Notes: generated from the letters alone by a model not told the origin. Shown: positions 29,083 to 38,536, numbered from the stretch's first letter. The stretch is 64,000 nucleotides of DNA from Winogradskyella ouciana (GCF_009709615.1 NZ_WJYA01000004.1:1-64000); one strand, 5' to 3'. Made by a program: numbers and translations.

Positions 29083-30072
29083 TTACGAAATCAATTTTAC
29101 AACATCCTTAGCAAAGTAGGAAGCTATAATATCAGCACCAGCACGTTTAATAGACGTCACTTGCTCAAGCATTACCGCATCATGGTCTAACCAGCCTTTT
29201 TCCGCAGCAGCTTTAAGCATGGCATACTCACCGGACACTTGATAAACAGCCAAAGGCACATTAAATGTGTTTTTAATATCACGTACAATATCTAGATAGC
29301 ATAAACCAGGCTTAACCATAACGATATCAGCACCTTCGTTAATATCCATTTCGGTTTCCTTAATGGCTTCATCTCTATTAGCAAAGTCCATTTGATACGT
29401 TTTTTTATCCTTTGGTACATCTACCATATCCACAGGTGCAGAATCTAATGCATCTCTAAAAGGCCCATAAAAAGCCGAAGCATATTTGGCAGAGTAACTC
29501 ATAATACCAACATCTAAAAAGTTAGATTGGTCTAAGCCCTCTCTAATTCCAATAATTCTTCCATCCATCATGTCGCTAGGCGCTACAAAATCGGCACCAG
29601 CTTCAGCGTGGGAAATACTCATTTCGGCTAATACCTCAACCGTAGCATCGTTTATTATTTTGCCATTTTCAATAATGCCATCATGTCCATAAGAGGAAAA
29701 AGGATCTAAAGCCACATCTGTCATCACCAACATATCTGGGCAAACGTCTTTTACGGTTTTTATGGCACGCTGCATTAATCCGTTTTGGTTTAAAGCTTCT
29801 GTGCCCTTGTTGTCTTTTAAGTTGTCTTCAACTTTTACGAAAAGCAACACTGATTTTAAGCCTAAGCTCCAAAGTGTTTTTACTTCATCTTTTAGTAAAT
29901 CCAAACTGAAGCGATAGTAATTAGGCATTGAGGCGATTTTTTCTTTAACACCTTTGCCCTCGACTATAAATAATGGTACTAAAAAATCATTTGGAGTGAT
30001 GTAAGTTTCTCTTACTAAACTTCTAATGGCTTCGTTTGTTCGTAATCTTCGGTTTCTTCTTATAGGAAACAT
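29083..30072 (-). CDS. hemB: Porphobilinogen synthase (5-aminolevulinate dehydratase)
   Basis: Condenses two 5-aminolevulinate molecules to porphobilinogen, the second step of the haem segment here. I chose the ATG at 30072 (329 aa) over a TTG two codons upstream. The Schiff-base lysines are Lys196 (YSAKYAS) and Lys254 (MVKPG). The metal site reads DVALDPFSSYGHDG: the three zinc-binding cysteines of the E. coli or human type are replaced, so this is the zinc-independent class. The gene follows hemF after a 64-bp spacer that contains a dispersed repeat. Confidence 0.95.
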   Translation of the reverse strand: MFPIRRNRRLRTNEAIRSLVRETYITPNDFLVPLFIVEGKGVKEKIASMPNYYRFSLDLLKDEVKTLWSLGLKSVLLFVKVEDNLKDNKGTEALNQNGLMQRAIKTVKDVCPDMLVMTDVALDPFSSYGHDGIIENGKIINDATVEVLAEMSISHAEAGADFVAPSDMMDGRIIGIREGLDQSNFLDVGIMSYSAKYASAFYGPFRDALDSAPVDMVDVPKDKKTYQMDFANRDEAIKETEMDINEGADIVMVKPGLCYLDIVRDIKNTFNVPLAVYQVSGEYAMLKAAAEKGWLDHDAVMLEQVTSIKRAGADIIASYFAKDVVKLIS

Positions 30073-30097
30073 AGTCAATGTTTTTTAGTTATTGAAT

Positions 30098-30130
30098 AAG
30101 GTTTCGACTGCGCTCAACCTAACATTCAAT
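30098..30130 (-). repeat. Dispersed intergenic repeat, GAGCGCAGTCGA family (copy 1)
   Basis: TTTCGACTGCGCTCAA plus flanks, lying between hemF and hemB. The same core, in one orientation or the other, occurs at 51127-51156 and 62578-62604. It is short (about 25-30 bp) and noncoding, and resembles the mobile short repeats seen in many flavobacterial genomes. Confidence 0.6.
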
Positions 30131-30136
30131 TTTATG

Positions 30137-31039
30137 TTAAACCCATTCTTTTGGATGCTGTAATACTTGTATCAATTTCTCTTCTTCACTTCCTTTTTCA
30201 GGATGATGGTCATAAACCCATTGCACATGTGGTGGTAAACTCATCAGAATACTTTCAATTCTTCCGTTTGTTTTCAATCCGAATAGTGTGCCTTTATCAT
30301 GTACTAAATTGAATTCCACATAGCGTCCACGACGTATTTCTTGCCAATCGCGTTGCGCTTTAGTGTATGGTAAATCTTTTCGTTTTTCAACTATTGGAAT
30401 ATAAGCATCGAGGAAACTATTGCCAACTTCAGTAACGAAGTCGTACCAGTTTTGCATGCTCATATCTTCTGTAGCTTTGCAATAATCAAAGAATAAACCA
30501 CCTATTCCACGACCTTCATTTCGATGTGCATTGTAAAAATACTCATCGCATCTTGCTTTGTATTTTGGGTAGAATTCTGGGTTATGTTTATCACAGGCCG
30601 TTTTACAGGTTTGATGGAAATGTTTGGCATCTTCTTCAAACAAATAATAGGGTGTAAGATCTTGTCCGCCTCCGAACCATTGGTCAACAATGTTTCCTTT
30701 TTTATCATACATTTCAAAATAACGCCAATTGGCATGTACGGTTGGTACCATTGGGTTTTTGGGATGCAATACTAAGCTCAATCCACAGGCAAAAAAATCG
30801 GCATCTTTTACATCAAAATACTTTTGCATAGATTCTGGCAGTTTTCCATGAACACCAGAAATATTAACTCCTCCTTTTTCAAAGACGTTACCGTTTTCTA
30901 TAACTCGTGTTCTTCCTCCTCCACCTTCTGTACGTTCCCAGATATCTTCTTGGAATTTGGCTTTACCGTCAATGGCCTCTAGCTTGGAAGTAATGGTGTC
31001 TTGTAGTTCGTGTATGTAGTTGAAGAATTTGTCTTTCAT
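30137..31039 (-). CDS. hemF: Oxygen-dependent coproporphyrinogen III oxidase
   Basis: Decarboxylates coproporphyrinogen III to protoporphyrinogen IX using O2, in the cytosol. The 300-aa protein is collinear with HemF. It shows the conserved HPKNPMVPTVHANWRYFEM block, WWFGGG-like QWFGGGQDLTPYY, and the RGRYVEFNLVHDKGT block near the C-terminus. There is no radical SAM HemN in this window, so haem synthesis as seen here needs oxygen. A good promoter lies at 31085-31112. It is the first gene of a run with hemB. Confidence 0.96.
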   Translation of the reverse strand: MKDKFFNYIHELQDTITSKLEAIDGKAKFQEDIWERTEGGGGRTRVIENGNVFEKGGVNISGVHGKLPESMQKYFDVKDADFFACGLSLVLHPKNPMVPTVHANWRYFEMYDKKGNIVDQWFGGGQDLTPYYLFEEDAKHFHQTCKTACDKHNPEFYPKYKARCDEYFYNAHRNEGRGIGGLFFDYCKATEDMSMQNWYDFVTEVGNSFLDAYIPIVEKRKDLPYTKAQRDWQEIRRGRYVEFNLVHDKGTLFGLKTNGRIESILMSLPPHVQWVYDHHPEKGSEEEKLIQVLQHPKEWV

Positions 31040-31084
31040 TCCGTAGGTTTGCTAACCCTATTTTAGAGACTTGATTATACAAGG

Positions 31085-31112
31085 CAAAAATACAACAATA
31101 GAACTATCTCAA
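31085..31112 (-). promoter_or_regulatory. Promoter of hemF (TTG -33 and TATTTTTG -7)
   Basis: On the minus strand TATTTTTG (31085-31092) matches TAnnTTTG, and a TTG (31110-31112) lies 17 nt upstream, the expected -33 spacing. The box is 45 nt before the hemF ATG. It is the most complete promoter I can see in the window. Confidence 0.55.
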
Positions 31113-31212
31113 GTGGATTTTATAAACTAGAAATTTATAAATGACAACTTCATTTTTTAATCCTTGAAAAAGTCTTACTTTTATTAATAAATTAATTATC
31201 CGTCAATTAAAT

Positions 31213-33057
31213 ATGAGAGTGCAAGTTGTAAAAACCTGTTGTGCTTTAATTTTCAGCTTTTTTTCTTTTTCTATCCTAGCTCAAACTGAGTTTTATGACC
31301 AAGCTGATTTAGATAGTATTTATAAAGACATAAAATCTAATTTAAAGAATACTGAATCTAATTTAGTTAGAATTGAAAGGGCTATTACATCTATTGAAAA
31401 GATAGAAAATGATACCATAGCTGGTGAATTCTACCACAAATTCGCCAACCTCCGACAAGATATGGGTCATTGGGACAACATTTCTAGACAAACACATCAA
31501 AAAGGGTATAATAGAATTGAGGCTTCTGGTGATGTCTGTAAACAAGTTGTTAGTCTGTTTAACTTAACGCGATTTGCTCTTTTTCAAGATGGTAAAAATT
31601 TGTTAGACCTTGCAAAACATGGGTTAGAACTCGCTAAAGAATGTGGAGAATTAAAACACATTGCACATGCACAGTCTTTTTTGGGTGCCGCATATATAAA
31701 CGCCGCCAATTATAAAAATGCCTTAAGCAACCTTATCGATTCTGAAAAGAACTATGCAAAGATTAATGATTCTTTAGGAATGGCCATGGTCAACCTCGAT
31801 TTGGCAATTGTCTATTCTAACTTACAAGAAGATGAAAAATCAATAGCAGTGACAAAAAAGGCTGCACTAATTTATAAAGGGGCAGGAAGGGATTTAAATT
31901 ACGCAGTGGCATTAATCGATATGTGTTCATCTTATTTGGACATTATGGAAACAGACAGCGTCATAAAATATTTGCCTATTGCACATAAAATTGTTGAAAA
32001 CAGGCATCAGCTTGCCAATGCTTATGTGTATCAACATTATGGTAATTTAAATATTCAACAACAGAAATATGATGAAGCTATTAAAAACCTAAAAAAAGGG
32101 TTGGAGGTCAATAAAAATATAGGTGATAGAAGTCTAAACATCAATCTGTATAATTTTTTGGTTTTGGCTTACAAAGGGAAAAAAACGCCTGATCTTGCGT
32201 ATTTCTACGCATTAAAATCAGACTCTGTATCAAAATCCATTGGTAATAATTATGAAAGATTGAATAGTCTGTTGACTCTGGCAAAAGCTAGCCACGACGT
32301 TGGAAGAAACAGCCAAAGCCATAATGCTTTTTTAGATTACATAAAATTGAAAGATAGCCTTTTAGGCGAAGAAAAATTAAAAGAAGTTGCGGCACTTGAA
32401 AAATTTTATGAAGCTGAAAAGCGCGAAAACCAGATTAAGATTCAACAACAGGAAAATGATCTCCTAACAACCAAAAACAGGGCTGCAAACAACCGAAACA
32501 TAGCCTTACTCATTACTTTATTGCTATTGGGTACCATCGCTTATGCGCTCATCAATAAGTTTAGATTAAGAGCAACCAAACAAAAGGCTATAACAAAAGT
32601 AAAGGAACTTGAAAATGACAATCTCAACCAAAAGATTGAACATCAAAAACGTGAATTAGCCTCAAAAGCACTTCATATTGCTCAGAAAAACGAAATGCTA
32701 AATGAACTTAAAGAGGATCTGAATAATTTAAAAAAAGACTCTAATATCAACGAGGTAAACCATCTTCTAAATAAGTTGCGTTTTGACAAGCAAATTGATG
32801 ATAACTGGGAGCAATTTACAACGCAATTCATGGAAATGAATCCAGATTTTTTTAACAGGATTACAGAACTTTATGATGATTTAACAAAGAACGATATCAG
32901 ATTAATTGCGTTATTGAAAATGAAATTTGATACCAGTACAATAGCCTCTTTGTTAAATATATCAACTGAAGGAGTAAAGAAAGCTAGGTATCGACTTCGA
33001 AAAAAATTAAACCTATCCTCTGATGAAAATTTGGAAAAGCATATTATGAGCTTTTAA
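31213..33057 (+). CDS. TPR-repeat membrane protein with C-terminal LuxR-like HTH
   Basis: A 614-aa regulator-like protein of a type common in Bacteroidota. A signal peptide (about 1-25, ending LAQ) is followed by several tetratricopeptide repeats (about 90-400). Then come a transmembrane helix (around 425-445, with ALLITLLLLG), a coiled coil (about 450-510) and a C-terminal helix-turn-helix (about 555-605, with NISTEGVKKARYRLRKKL). The periplasmic TPRs would sense a ligand or partner and the HTH would act in the cytosol. The target genes are unknown. It lies alone between hemF (divergent) and the GNAT gene (convergent). Confidence 0.8.
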   Translation: MRVQVVKTCCALIFSFFSFSILAQTEFYDQADLDSIYKDIKSNLKNTESNLVRIERAITSIEKIENDTIAGEFYHKFANLRQDMGHWDNISRQTHQKGYNRIEASGDVCKQVVSLFNLTRFALFQDGKNLLDLAKHGLELAKECGELKHIAHAQSFLGAAYINAANYKNALSNLIDSEKNYAKINDSLGMAMVNLDLAIVYSNLQEDEKSIAVTKKAALIYKGAGRDLNYAVALIDMCSSYLDIMETDSVIKYLPIAHKIVENRHQLANAYVYQHYGNLNIQQQKYDEAIKNLKKGLEVNKNIGDRSLNINLYNFLVLAYKGKKTPDLAYFYALKSDSVSKSIGNNYERLNSLLTLAKASHDVGRNSQSHNAFLDYIKLKDSLLGEEKLKEVAALEKFYEAEKRENQIKIQQQENDLLTTKNRAANNRNIALLITLLLLGTIAYALINKFRLRATKQKAITKVKELENDNLNQKIEHQKRELASKALHIAQKNEMLNELKEDLNNLKKDSNINEVNHLLNKLRFDKQIDDNWEQFTTQFMEMNPDFFNRITELYDDLTKNDIRLIALLKMKFDTSTIASLLNISTEGVKKARYRLRKKLNLSSDENLEKHIMSF

Positions 33058-33067
33058 TTAGATGTCA

Positions 33068-33613
33068 CTAAAGCGCAATTTGATAGGAAAGTTTATACAG
33101 CTCCATATCTAAAACGTGTTCATTAGGAGGAGCAAATTCATTTAATAATGTTTTCTGCCATTTAAAACCATTATTTGTAGCCACTTTAATACTTGATAAA
33201 TTTTCTTTGTGTGCTATAATTTGAAGCGATTCCAACTCTAAACTATTAAAAGCGTATTCAGACAAAATCTTTATGGACTTAGTTGCCAATCCTTGACCTT
33301 CAAAATTATAATCTGTGGCATAAGCAAATTCACCTTGTTTCTTTTGCCAATCGAGTTCTTTTAAATAGATTAGAGCGGCAAGTTTTCTGGTTTCAGAATC
33401 TTTTAAAGTAAACAGAAATTCATCTCGGTTCTGAAATTGTTTTACTTTTTGATCTACAAATATCTGTGACAAGGTCGGACTTAAATTTTGCTCCAAGGTC
33501 TTCGGGAAAAAGCGTTTCAATCGATAGGCATTAACGACGCAAAAATCACAGATTTTCCAAGCATCTCCAGAATGGACCGGGTTTATTTCAAAACCATTGA
33601 ACTGAGCGATCAT
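33068..33613 (-). CDS. GNAT family N-acetyltransferase (RimJ/RimL-like)
   Basis: A 181-aa acetyl-CoA-dependent N-acetyltransferase. The GNAT core has motif A around GEFAYATDYNFEGQGLATKS, the (Q/R)xxG(x)A pyrophosphate-binding loop, followed by KENLSSIKVATNNGFKW, which is characteristic of the ribosomal-protein-serine acetyltransferase branch. The substrate cannot be named. Its start overlaps the stop of the EI24 gene by 4 nt (ATGA), so both come from one transcript inside the haem cluster. Confidence 0.83.
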   Translation of the reverse strand: MIAQFNGFEINPVHSGDAWKICDFCVVNAYRLKRFFPKTLEQNLSPTLSQIFVDQKVKQFQNRDEFLFTLKDSETRKLAALIYLKELDWQKKQGEFAYATDYNFEGQGLATKSIKILSEYAFNSLELESLQIIAHKENLSSIKVATNNGFKWQKTLLNEFAPPNEHVLDMELYKLSYQIAL

Positions 33614-34380
33614 GCCATAAGTTCTTCTGATTCTAGAAGCACTCCCTGTTCTTTAAGAAGGTTCACTGTTTTTAATGATGCAGCTGTTACGCTCATCGGT
33701 AAAACTAAAATCACACCGATAACAGGAATCAATAAAAATAGAATAAAAATAATACCATTGCCAATCGCAACACCTCTATGTTGCCTTACAAAACGAATGC
33801 TTTCGCGATACTTAAAATGGCGTTCCAAAGTGTAGTCCATATTACCAAAACCAGCATAATAGGCTTGAACTAAAAACAGCAAAACCGTTGAAAAAATATT
33901 GACCACTGGTATAAACTTCAATATTAAAATAGGAATCGTAATCAACAGTTCCTTACCTAAGTTTCTAACGTTGATTCTTATGCCTCGCCATAATTGCTCT
34001 TTAAACGTTGTGTTGCGATGCTGATGTGATTCTACACCTGTTAAATGCGCTTCAATTTTCTCTGAAACAGGACTCATGAACGGCGCGGATAATGCCATAA
34101 TGATGTGCTTGTAAAGAATCAAACCAATGGCGATAATCACTATGGCTCCTATAAAGGTAGAGATCGCGGTAAAGGTTTCCTTTCCCCAATCCCAAATCCA
34201 GATTCTAGCTAGGAACCTTCCAATATTATCCGAAAGGCCATAAGCAGAAAAACCAATTATAGTAGCTGTAATAATACTGATGGCAATAGGTATGGCAAAG
34301 TATTTCCAAAGTTTTAATTTTGAAATCAGTGCCAGCGCACCTGAGTATCCTTGTATGCCTTTGAGTATGTTTCTAAACAT
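33610..34380 (-). CDS. EI24-domain (CysZ-like) membrane protein
   Basis: A 256-aa polytopic membrane protein of the EI24 family, which includes the sulfate transporter CysZ. About four to six hydrophobic segments are visible (around 20-50, 70-95, 145-175 and 200-235), with the family-typical NMDYTLERHFKYRESIRFVRQHRG segment in the C-terminal half. Sulfate transport is a possibility only, as no cysteine-synthesis gene is near. It is coupled to the downstream GNAT gene and sits 140 bp after hemE. Confidence 0.8.
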   Translation of the reverse strand: MFRNILKGIQGYSGALALISKLKLWKYFAIPIAISIITATIIGFSAYGLSDNIGRFLARIWIWDWGKETFTAISTFIGAIVIIAIGLILYKHIIMALSAPFMSPVSEKIEAHLTGVESHQHRNTTFKEQLWRGIRINVRNLGKELLITIPILILKFIPVVNIFSTVLLFLVQAYYAGFGNMDYTLERHFKYRESIRFVRQHRGVAIGNGIIFILFLLIPVIGVILVLPMSVTAASLKTVNLLKEQGVLLESEELMA

Positions 34381-34382
34381 AA

Positions 34383-34418
34383 GCCTTTTCCTAATCCTTC
34401 CAAGAAGAAAAGGAATTT
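34383..34418. repeat. Imperfect palindromic intergenic element (haem cluster family, copy 1)
   Basis: An inverted repeat built on CCTTTTCC ... GAAAAGG between EI24 and hemE. It resembles the elements at 34501-34540 and 35559-35671, all of which join a CCTAGC- or CCTAAT-like part to a short AAGGAA or GGGAAGG part. Noncoding. Confidence 0.4.
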
Positions 34419-34520
34419 ATATAGTAATTAATTCAACTTTTGAGTTCACTGAACTTTTAAAGTTACAAATTACAAAAAAAACTCCACCTCTTTGTGTTTG
34501 AGTAAGCGTTCCTTAGAAGG

Positions 34521-35552
34521 CTAGGACGGGCTTTTATATTCCTTCACTGCATCAATAAATGCTTTTGCATTTTCCAACGGAATATTTGGTAAAATACCAT
34601 GACCTAAATTTACAATGTATTTATCTTTTCCAAACTCATTTATCATTTGGGTCACCATTTTTTTAATTTCTGAAGGAGGTGAAAATAATCGTGTTGGGTC
34701 AAAATTACCTTGTAGCGTGATGTTGCCTCCAGTTAAATAACGTGCATTTCTTGCAGAACAGGTCCAGTCAACACCTAAAGCTGATGCTCCAGATTTAGAC
34801 ATTTCATTTAAAGCGAACCAACAGCCTTTTCCAAAAGCAATTACAGGAGTGTTATCTTTTAACGCATCAATAATCTGCTGAATATATTGCCATGAAAACT
34901 CTTGGTAATCTACTGGTGATAACATGCCTCCCCAAGAATCAAACACTTGTACGGCATTACATCCTGCTTTTACTTTTTCTTTAAGATAAGCAATTGTTGT
35001 GTCTGTAATTTTCTGTAGTAATTGATGTGCTGCAATCGGATTTGTAAAACAGAATTCCTTGGCTTTATCAAAGTTTTTAGAGCCTTGTCCTTGTACGCAA
35101 TAACAAAGAATCGTCCAAGGTGAACCTGCAAAACCGATTAACGGAATCTCGTCATTCAGTTTCTCTTTGGTCGCTTTTATAGCTTCGTAAACATAATTTA
35201 ATTCTACTTTTACATCTGGAACGATAACATTATCCACATCTTTTTGAGAGCGCACAGGATTTGGTAAGTAAGGCCCAAAATTGGGTTTCATCTGTACCTC
35301 AATATTCATCGCTTGTGGAATCACTAAAATATCTGAAAACAATATAGCAGCATCCATCCCATAACGTCTAATGGGTTGAACTGTAATTTCACTCGCTAAC
35401 TCTGGTGTTTGGCAGCGTGTAAAGAAATCATATCTTTTCTTGATTTCCATAAACTCTGGCAAATACCGACCTGCTTGGCGCATCATCCAAACTGGTGGAC
35501 GCTCAACGGTTTCACCTTTTAATGCTCTTAGGAATAAATCGTTTTTTATCAT
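34521..35552 (-). CDS. hemE: Uroporphyrinogen decarboxylase
   Basis: Removes four acetate carboxyls from uroporphyrinogen III to give coproporphyrinogen III. I chose the ATG at 35552 (343 aa) over a GTG two codons upstream. The N-terminal signature [14 protein letters not shown] with its catalytic arginine is present, as are the [10 protein letters not shown] aspartate and GFAGSPWT motifs. It sits between hemCD and the EI24 gene, with palindromic repeats on both sides, so the transcript may be processed or terminated there. Confidence 0.96.
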   Translation of the reverse strand: MIKNDLFLRALKGETVERPPVWMMRQAGRYLPEFMEIKKRYDFFTRCQTPELASEITVQPIRRYGMDAAILFSDILVIPQAMNIEVQMKPNFGPYLPNPVRSQKDVDNVIVPDVKVELNYVYEAIKATKEKLNDEIPLIGFAGSPWTILCYCVQGQGSKNFDKAKEFCFTNPIAAHQLLQKITDTTIAYLKEKVKAGCNAVQVFDSWGGMLSPVDYQEFSWQYIQQIIDALKDNTPVIAFGKGCWFALNEMSKSGASALGVDWTCSARNARYLTGGNITLQGNFDPTRLFSPPSEIKKMVTQMINEFGKDKYIVNLGHGILPNIPLENAKAFIDAVKEYKSPS

Positions 35553-35558
35553 GCTCAC

Positions 35559-35671
35559 TTCCCTTGAAAACGGGAATCTTTTTAATTAAACTTTAAGTTA
35601 TTACATCTCAGATCTGCAAGGTCATGTTTTTTGCGTTTCCATTTCCTTCCCTCTAGGAAAGCTAGGATGGG
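35559..35671. repeat. Intergenic region hemE-hemCD with palindromic repeat elements
   Basis: Two pieces are visible. TTCCCTTGAAAACGGGAA (35561-35578) forms a short hairpin. TTCCTTCCCTCTAGGAAAGCT and flank (about 35641-35671) is similar to the sequence at the 3' end of hemE (34507-34536): both read CCT(T)...AGG(A)AAGGCTAGGA(C/T)GGGCTTTTA. The copy at the hemE end runs into the stop codon. Confidence 0.45.
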
Positions 35672-35674
35672 CTT

Positions 35675-37252
35675 TTAAACATAATATTCATTCACCAACT
35701 CAATAACACTCTCAACAGTCGGCACTTTAGCAACACGTACGTCTTCAAAATACTTTTTAGCTTCTTTAGCCGTCGTTTCTCCAATACAAAAAGCAATACC
35801 ACTGGTTTTATTTTGCTTTAAGAAACTTTCAACAGTAGAAGGGCTATAAAACATCACACCATCTAATTCTGCTTCAACTTTATCTGCATCAAATTTGGTT
35901 TGATAAGCCTCAACTTCGTTGACTGTGATGTTGTTTTCAGTTAAGATGTTTGGTAAATCATCTAATCTCAAATCACTGCAGAAAAATGTGACTTCAGTAC
36001 CCTCCATAAATTCCACTAAATGCTCAGCTAATTTTTTAGCGTTGGCTTCCGTGTGCTTTACTTTGCCAATGCGTCTTTCAATCATGCGCTTTGTTCTTCG
36101 ACCGACACAATAGATGTTTTTGAATTGCAATTCGGGAGCTGAAAAATTGTGCAATAATGCTTCAACAGCATTTTTGCTGGTAATGATGACATTCTCAATT
36201 TCGTTTCGAACAAAAGTTTTAGGAATACGGTTCAAACTGATTTTTATAGCATCATTACTATCAGCTATGACGTCATTGTGAAACAGCATCATCTGGTCAT
36301 CCGTCAACTTTTTAGTGGAATAGATATTTATCTCTTTTTCGCTGCGCTTAACTTGGTCAATCAGCTTTTTTCCACCTTTTTCAATTACGTAATCAGCGGC
36401 AAACTTTGCCAAATCATCTTTTTGGTCTAGCGGCACAACTTTAGAAAATTCAATTTTCCTCGAACCATCTTTGCTGAGCAAAACACTTTTAAAGTTGATT
36501 TCCTCGTTTTTTATAAACGCTAAAGCTCCGATTGGTGCAGTACAGCCTCCTTCGAGTCTGTTTAAAAATTCGCGCTCAATAGATGTGCAAATTTCGGTTT
36601 CCTCATGATTGATTTCCGCACATGCTGCTAGTGTCTCTTCATCATCCTCCAGAGCAGCAACCATAACGGCTCCTTGTGCTGGTGCAGGAATCATCCAATG
36701 TAGATTAATTGAATTTTCTGGTCTAATATTCAACCGTCCCAATCCTGCTGCTGCAAAAATAGCAGCATCCCAATCTTCATTATCCTCTAACTTCTCTAAT
36801 CTGGAATTGACATTACCACGTAATCCAACGACTTTGTGTGTAGGATATTGATTGAGCCATTGCGCTCTACGACGTAAACTTCCTGTGGCAATAACAGCAT
36901 CTTTTGTAGATAGAAACTCTTCGTTCTTTTTAAAAACCAGAGTGTCGTTAATATTGCCACGCTTTAAGACTGCCGCCTGTACTATGCCTTTTGGCAAAAC
37001 GGTAGGCACGTCTTTTAACGAATGTACGGCAATATCGATATCGCCATTAAGCATAGCAATATCTAGGGTTTTTGTGAAAATTCCCGTAATACCAAGTTCG
37101 TAAAGTGGCTTATCTAAAACCAAATCGCCTGTAGATTTTACAGGAACCAATACAGTTTTATGGCCGAGGTTTTCTAACTGTGCTTGCACAGTTTTTGCTT
37201 GCCACATAGCGAGTTGGCTGTCGCGTGTGCCAATGCGAATAATTTTAGACAT
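35675..37252 (-). CDS. hemC: Fused hydroxymethylbilane synthase / uroporphyrinogen-III synthase (HemC-HemD)
   Basis: A 525-aa fusion of two consecutive haem enzymes. Residues 1 to about 300 are porphobilinogen deaminase: catalytic Asp81 (HSLKDVP), the substrate-binding GSLRRRAQ and GLRGNV arginines, and Cys237 in EGGCTAP, which carries the dipyrromethane cofactor. Residues from about 308 to 525 are uroporphyrinogen-III synthase, seen from NVIITSKNAVEAL, FFCSD and VMFYSPSTVESF. Fusion would pass the unstable hydroxymethylbilane on directly. It overlaps hemA by 8 nt when counted to the hemA stop, so the two are translationally coupled. Confidence 0.93.
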   Translation of the reverse strand: MSKIIRIGTRDSQLAMWQAKTVQAQLENLGHKTVLVPVKSTGDLVLDKPLYELGITGIFTKTLDIAMLNGDIDIAVHSLKDVPTVLPKGIVQAAVLKRGNINDTLVFKKNEEFLSTKDAVIATGSLRRRAQWLNQYPTHKVVGLRGNVNSRLEKLEDNEDWDAAIFAAAGLGRLNIRPENSINLHWMIPAPAQGAVMVAALEDDEETLAACAEINHEETEICTSIEREFLNRLEGGCTAPIGALAFIKNEEINFKSVLLSKDGSRKIEFSKVVPLDQKDDLAKFAADYVIEKGGKKLIDQVKRSEKEINIYSTKKLTDDQMMLFHNDVIADSNDAIKISLNRIPKTFVRNEIENVIITSKNAVEALLHNFSAPELQFKNIYCVGRRTKRMIERRIGKVKHTEANAKKLAEHLVEFMEGTEVTFFCSDLRLDDLPNILTENNITVNEVEAYQTKFDADKVEAELDGVMFYSPSTVESFLKQNKTSGIAFCIGETTAKEAKKYFEDVRVAKVPTVESVIELVNEYYV

Positions 37253-38495
37253 TACTAGTGTTTTCTAACTGAAAAATTTTCTTGATAAGCTCAATGCTTT
37301 CGTCTGAAGTGTTACCATCTTCGCGTAAATGATGCGCGAATTGGTTGGTAATTTTCTGAATGATATTTGATGTAATCAACTCGGCTTGGTCTTCGTTGAA
37401 GTCGCTGAGTTTTTTACGTTGGGTATTAAGTTCGGAATTTTTAAAATCCGTTAATTTATGTTTGATGGCTTGAATGGTAGGCACAAATTTTAAGGTATCT
37501 AACCAAGCATTAAATTCGTTTGTGATCTCAGTAATAATCGCTTCAGCATTTGGGATGTACGCTTTTCGCTTTTCAAGGGTGCCATCAGTGATTTTTGCCA
37601 AATCATCTAAATGAACCAAGGTCACATTTGATAATTCGCGAATATCTTCATTTACGTTTTTCGGAATCGATAAATCCAATACCAATAAAGGTTTTTGAGT
37701 AGAAATTAACGATTTATAAACCGTAGGGTTTTCAGCACCTGTAGCAACAATTACGATATCCGATGCATTGATTTCGGCTTCAAGGTTTTGATAATCTTTA
37801 ACGATGAGGTTGAACTTTCCTGCAACTTCTTCAGCTTTTGTTTTGGTTCTATTGATAAGCGTAATATGTGAATTCTTGGTGTGCTTCACTAAGTTTTCAC
37901 AGGTGTTTCTTCCAATTTTACCAGTTCCGAAAAGCAAGATGTTCTTATCTGAAATGGCTTCAACGTTGTTCATGATGTATTGAACAGAGGCGAAGGATAC
38001 TGATGTTGCTCCAGAAGACAGTTCCGTTTCGTTCTTAATGCGCTTACTGGCTTGAATTACAGAATTGACCAAACGCTCCATATACGAGTTGAGAAGCCCT
38101 TCCTTTTTTGAAGCACGCGCACTGAATTTAAGCTGACTAATAATTTCAAAATCGCCCAAAATTTGCGAATCCAATCCAGAGCCTACTCGGAACATGTGAT
38201 TTATCGCATCCTTATTTTTGTGAACATAAGCCACTTCTTGAAACTCTTCAACCGTTCCTTTGGTGTTGTCACAAAGTAACTGAATGAGCTGATAAGGGTG
38301 TTCTGCAAAACCGTAAAGTTCAGTTCTGTTGCAAGTGGAAGTCACTAAAACACTTTCAATACCGTTATGCTTGGCTTGGTTCAACAAATTTTGCTTAGCC
38401 GTATCACTTAGACTAAAATGACCACGAACTTCAGCATCAGCTTTTTTGTAGCTAAGGCCAACGGCATAAAAATATGTACTTTTTTGTTGTTGCAT
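37245..38495 (-). CDS. hemA: Glutamyl-tRNA reductase
   Basis: Reduces glutamyl-tRNA to glutamate-1-semialdehyde with NADPH, the committed and usually regulated step of C5-pathway haem synthesis. The nucleophile is Cys55 in TSTCNRTELYG, and the NADPH-binding LFGTGKIG lies near residue 180. I chose the ATG at 38495 (416 aa). A TTG at 38531 gives a longer frame, but it falls inside a full TAnnTTTG promoter box. It is the first gene of the hemA-hemCD-hemE run and is divergent from an AraC regulator. Confidence 0.94.
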   Translation of the reverse strand: MQQQKSTYFYAVGLSYKKADAEVRGHFSLSDTAKQNLLNQAKHNGIESVLVTSTCNRTELYGFAEHPYQLIQLLCDNTKGTVEEFQEVAYVHKNKDAINHMFRVGSGLDSQILGDFEIISQLKFSARASKKEGLLNSYMERLVNSVIQASKRIKNETELSSGATSVSFASVQYIMNNVEAISDKNILLFGTGKIGRNTCENLVKHTKNSHITLINRTKTKAEEVAGKFNLIVKDYQNLEAEINASDIVIVATGAENPTVYKSLISTQKPLLVLDLSIPKNVNEDIRELSNVTLVHLDDLAKITDGTLEKRKAYIPNAEAIITEITNEFNAWLDTLKFVPTIQAIKHKLTDFKNSELNTQRKKLSDFNEDQAELITSNIIQKITNQFAHHLREDGNTSDESIELIKKIFQLENTSNV

Positions 38496-38528
38496 TAGGG
38501 CAATAAACGCTTTGTGTATTAAGCTGGA

Positions 38529-38536
38529 CAAAAATA
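38529..38536 (-). promoter_or_regulatory. Bacteroidota -7 promoter box for hemA
   Basis: The minus strand reads TATTTTTG, matching TAnnTTTG, 33 nt before the hemA ATG. A clear TTG -33 element is not seen. The box decides the hemA start, because the alternative TTG codon would lie within it. Confidence 0.5.

Noticed and set aside
38496..38531. Longer hemA starting at TTG 38531
   Set aside because: The codon falls inside a full TAnnTTTG promoter box, and the extra residues do not look like the family N-terminus.
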